A stretch of DNA of 12,167 bases, from the NCBI GenBank assembly GCA_964518335.1, contig CAZFDT010000118.1, positions 1 to 12,167 on the forward strand, written 5' to 3'. The stretch comes from CAZFDT01 sp964518335 (lineage in GTDB: Bacteria > Planctomycetota > Phycisphaerae > Phycisphaerales > Phycisphaeraceae). Position 1 is the first letter of the stretch. Each line of letters begins with the position of its first letter. Positions 12,028 through 12,167 of this stretch are shown piece by piece. A program made the translations under genes and the position numbers. The notes under the pieces are model-generated. The model saw only the letters and a program-made list of their open reading frames with translations. It was not told the origin of the DNA and did not search any database.

Positions 12028-12167
12028 TCCGAACGACTCTCCTCATCGTGCTCACTCTGGCTCTGCTCGCCGCCGGCCTGCTGGGGCTCGACGCCCTGGC
12101 GGGCCGGTGGTCGCGCTCGCAACAGGTGGAGATCGGCGTCGCCCTGAAGAAGATCCGCCAACTGCAG
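12024..12167 (+). CDS. N-terminal part of a membrane-anchored protein (runs off window)
   Basis: The frame starts at GTG in the overlap GTGA with the preceding gene and stays open to the window end (48 codons). It opens with IRTTLLIVLTLALLAAGLLG, an N-terminal hydrophobic helix or uncleaved signal, followed by a polar segment (SRSQQVEIGVALKKIRQLQ) that could begin a coiled coil. No family is recognised. The tight overlap and shared direction suggest it is translated together with the 49-residue protein. Confidence 0.55.
   Translation, partial: MIRTTLLIVLTLALLAAGLLGLDALAGRWSRSQQVEIGVALKKIRQLQ

Overview
The window reads like GC-rich DNA from a planctomycete, probably Phycisphaerae-like. The reasons are a PEP-CTERM protein with autotransporter-type beta repeats, an H-X9-DG pseudopilin beside sugar-catabolism genes, IS66-type insertion sequences, and an E2-RING / JAB / E1 ubiquitin-like gene set of a kind known from planctomycetes. 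No rRNA, tRNA or CRISPR array was seen. The taxonomic call is inference from gene content.

Layout. Bases 1-656 are nested, broken insertion sequences: an IS66 end (edge at 49) sits inside an ISNCY-like transposase gene, which in turn sits at the end of a frameshifted IS66 tnpA (element edge at 656). Bases 657-810 are non-coding, with a possible transposase scrap and small dyads. Bases 811-8858 hold seven genes, all on the minus strand. In transcription order these are a LacI-type regulator, a PEP-CTERM exported protein, an H-X9-DG pseudopilin, an HpcH/HpaI aldolase, a family-10-like glycoside hydrolase, a TIM-barrel sugar isomerase/epimerase and a D-2-hydroxyacid dehydrogenase. The last four are tightly packed and look like one operon. 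The set suggests LacI-controlled use of a polysaccharide or sugar acid, ending in aldol cleavage and 2-keto acid/hydroxyacid redox; the substrate cannot be read from the sequence.

Bases 8859-9115 are a divergent promoter region: a good sigma70-like promoter for the LacI gene, and on the other strand a TTGACA box, a ribosome-binding site and the start of a signal-peptide-like ORF. That ORF appears cut off and joined out of frame to an E2-like gene.

Bases ~9117-12167 are on the plus strand: an E2-like protein with a cysteine-rich RING/treble-clef tail (5' end apparently missing), a JAMM/JAB protease, an E1/ThiF-like activating enzyme, a two-helix membrane protein and two very small membrane proteins (the last running off the window). 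By family knowledge, E1, E2 and JAB act together in ubiquitin-like conjugation and removal; no ubiquitin-like modifier gene is visible here. A GC-rich repeat family built on CCGGAAGTAGCC fills the gap after the membrane protein and also seems to have entered the E1 and membrane-protein reading frames without breaking them.
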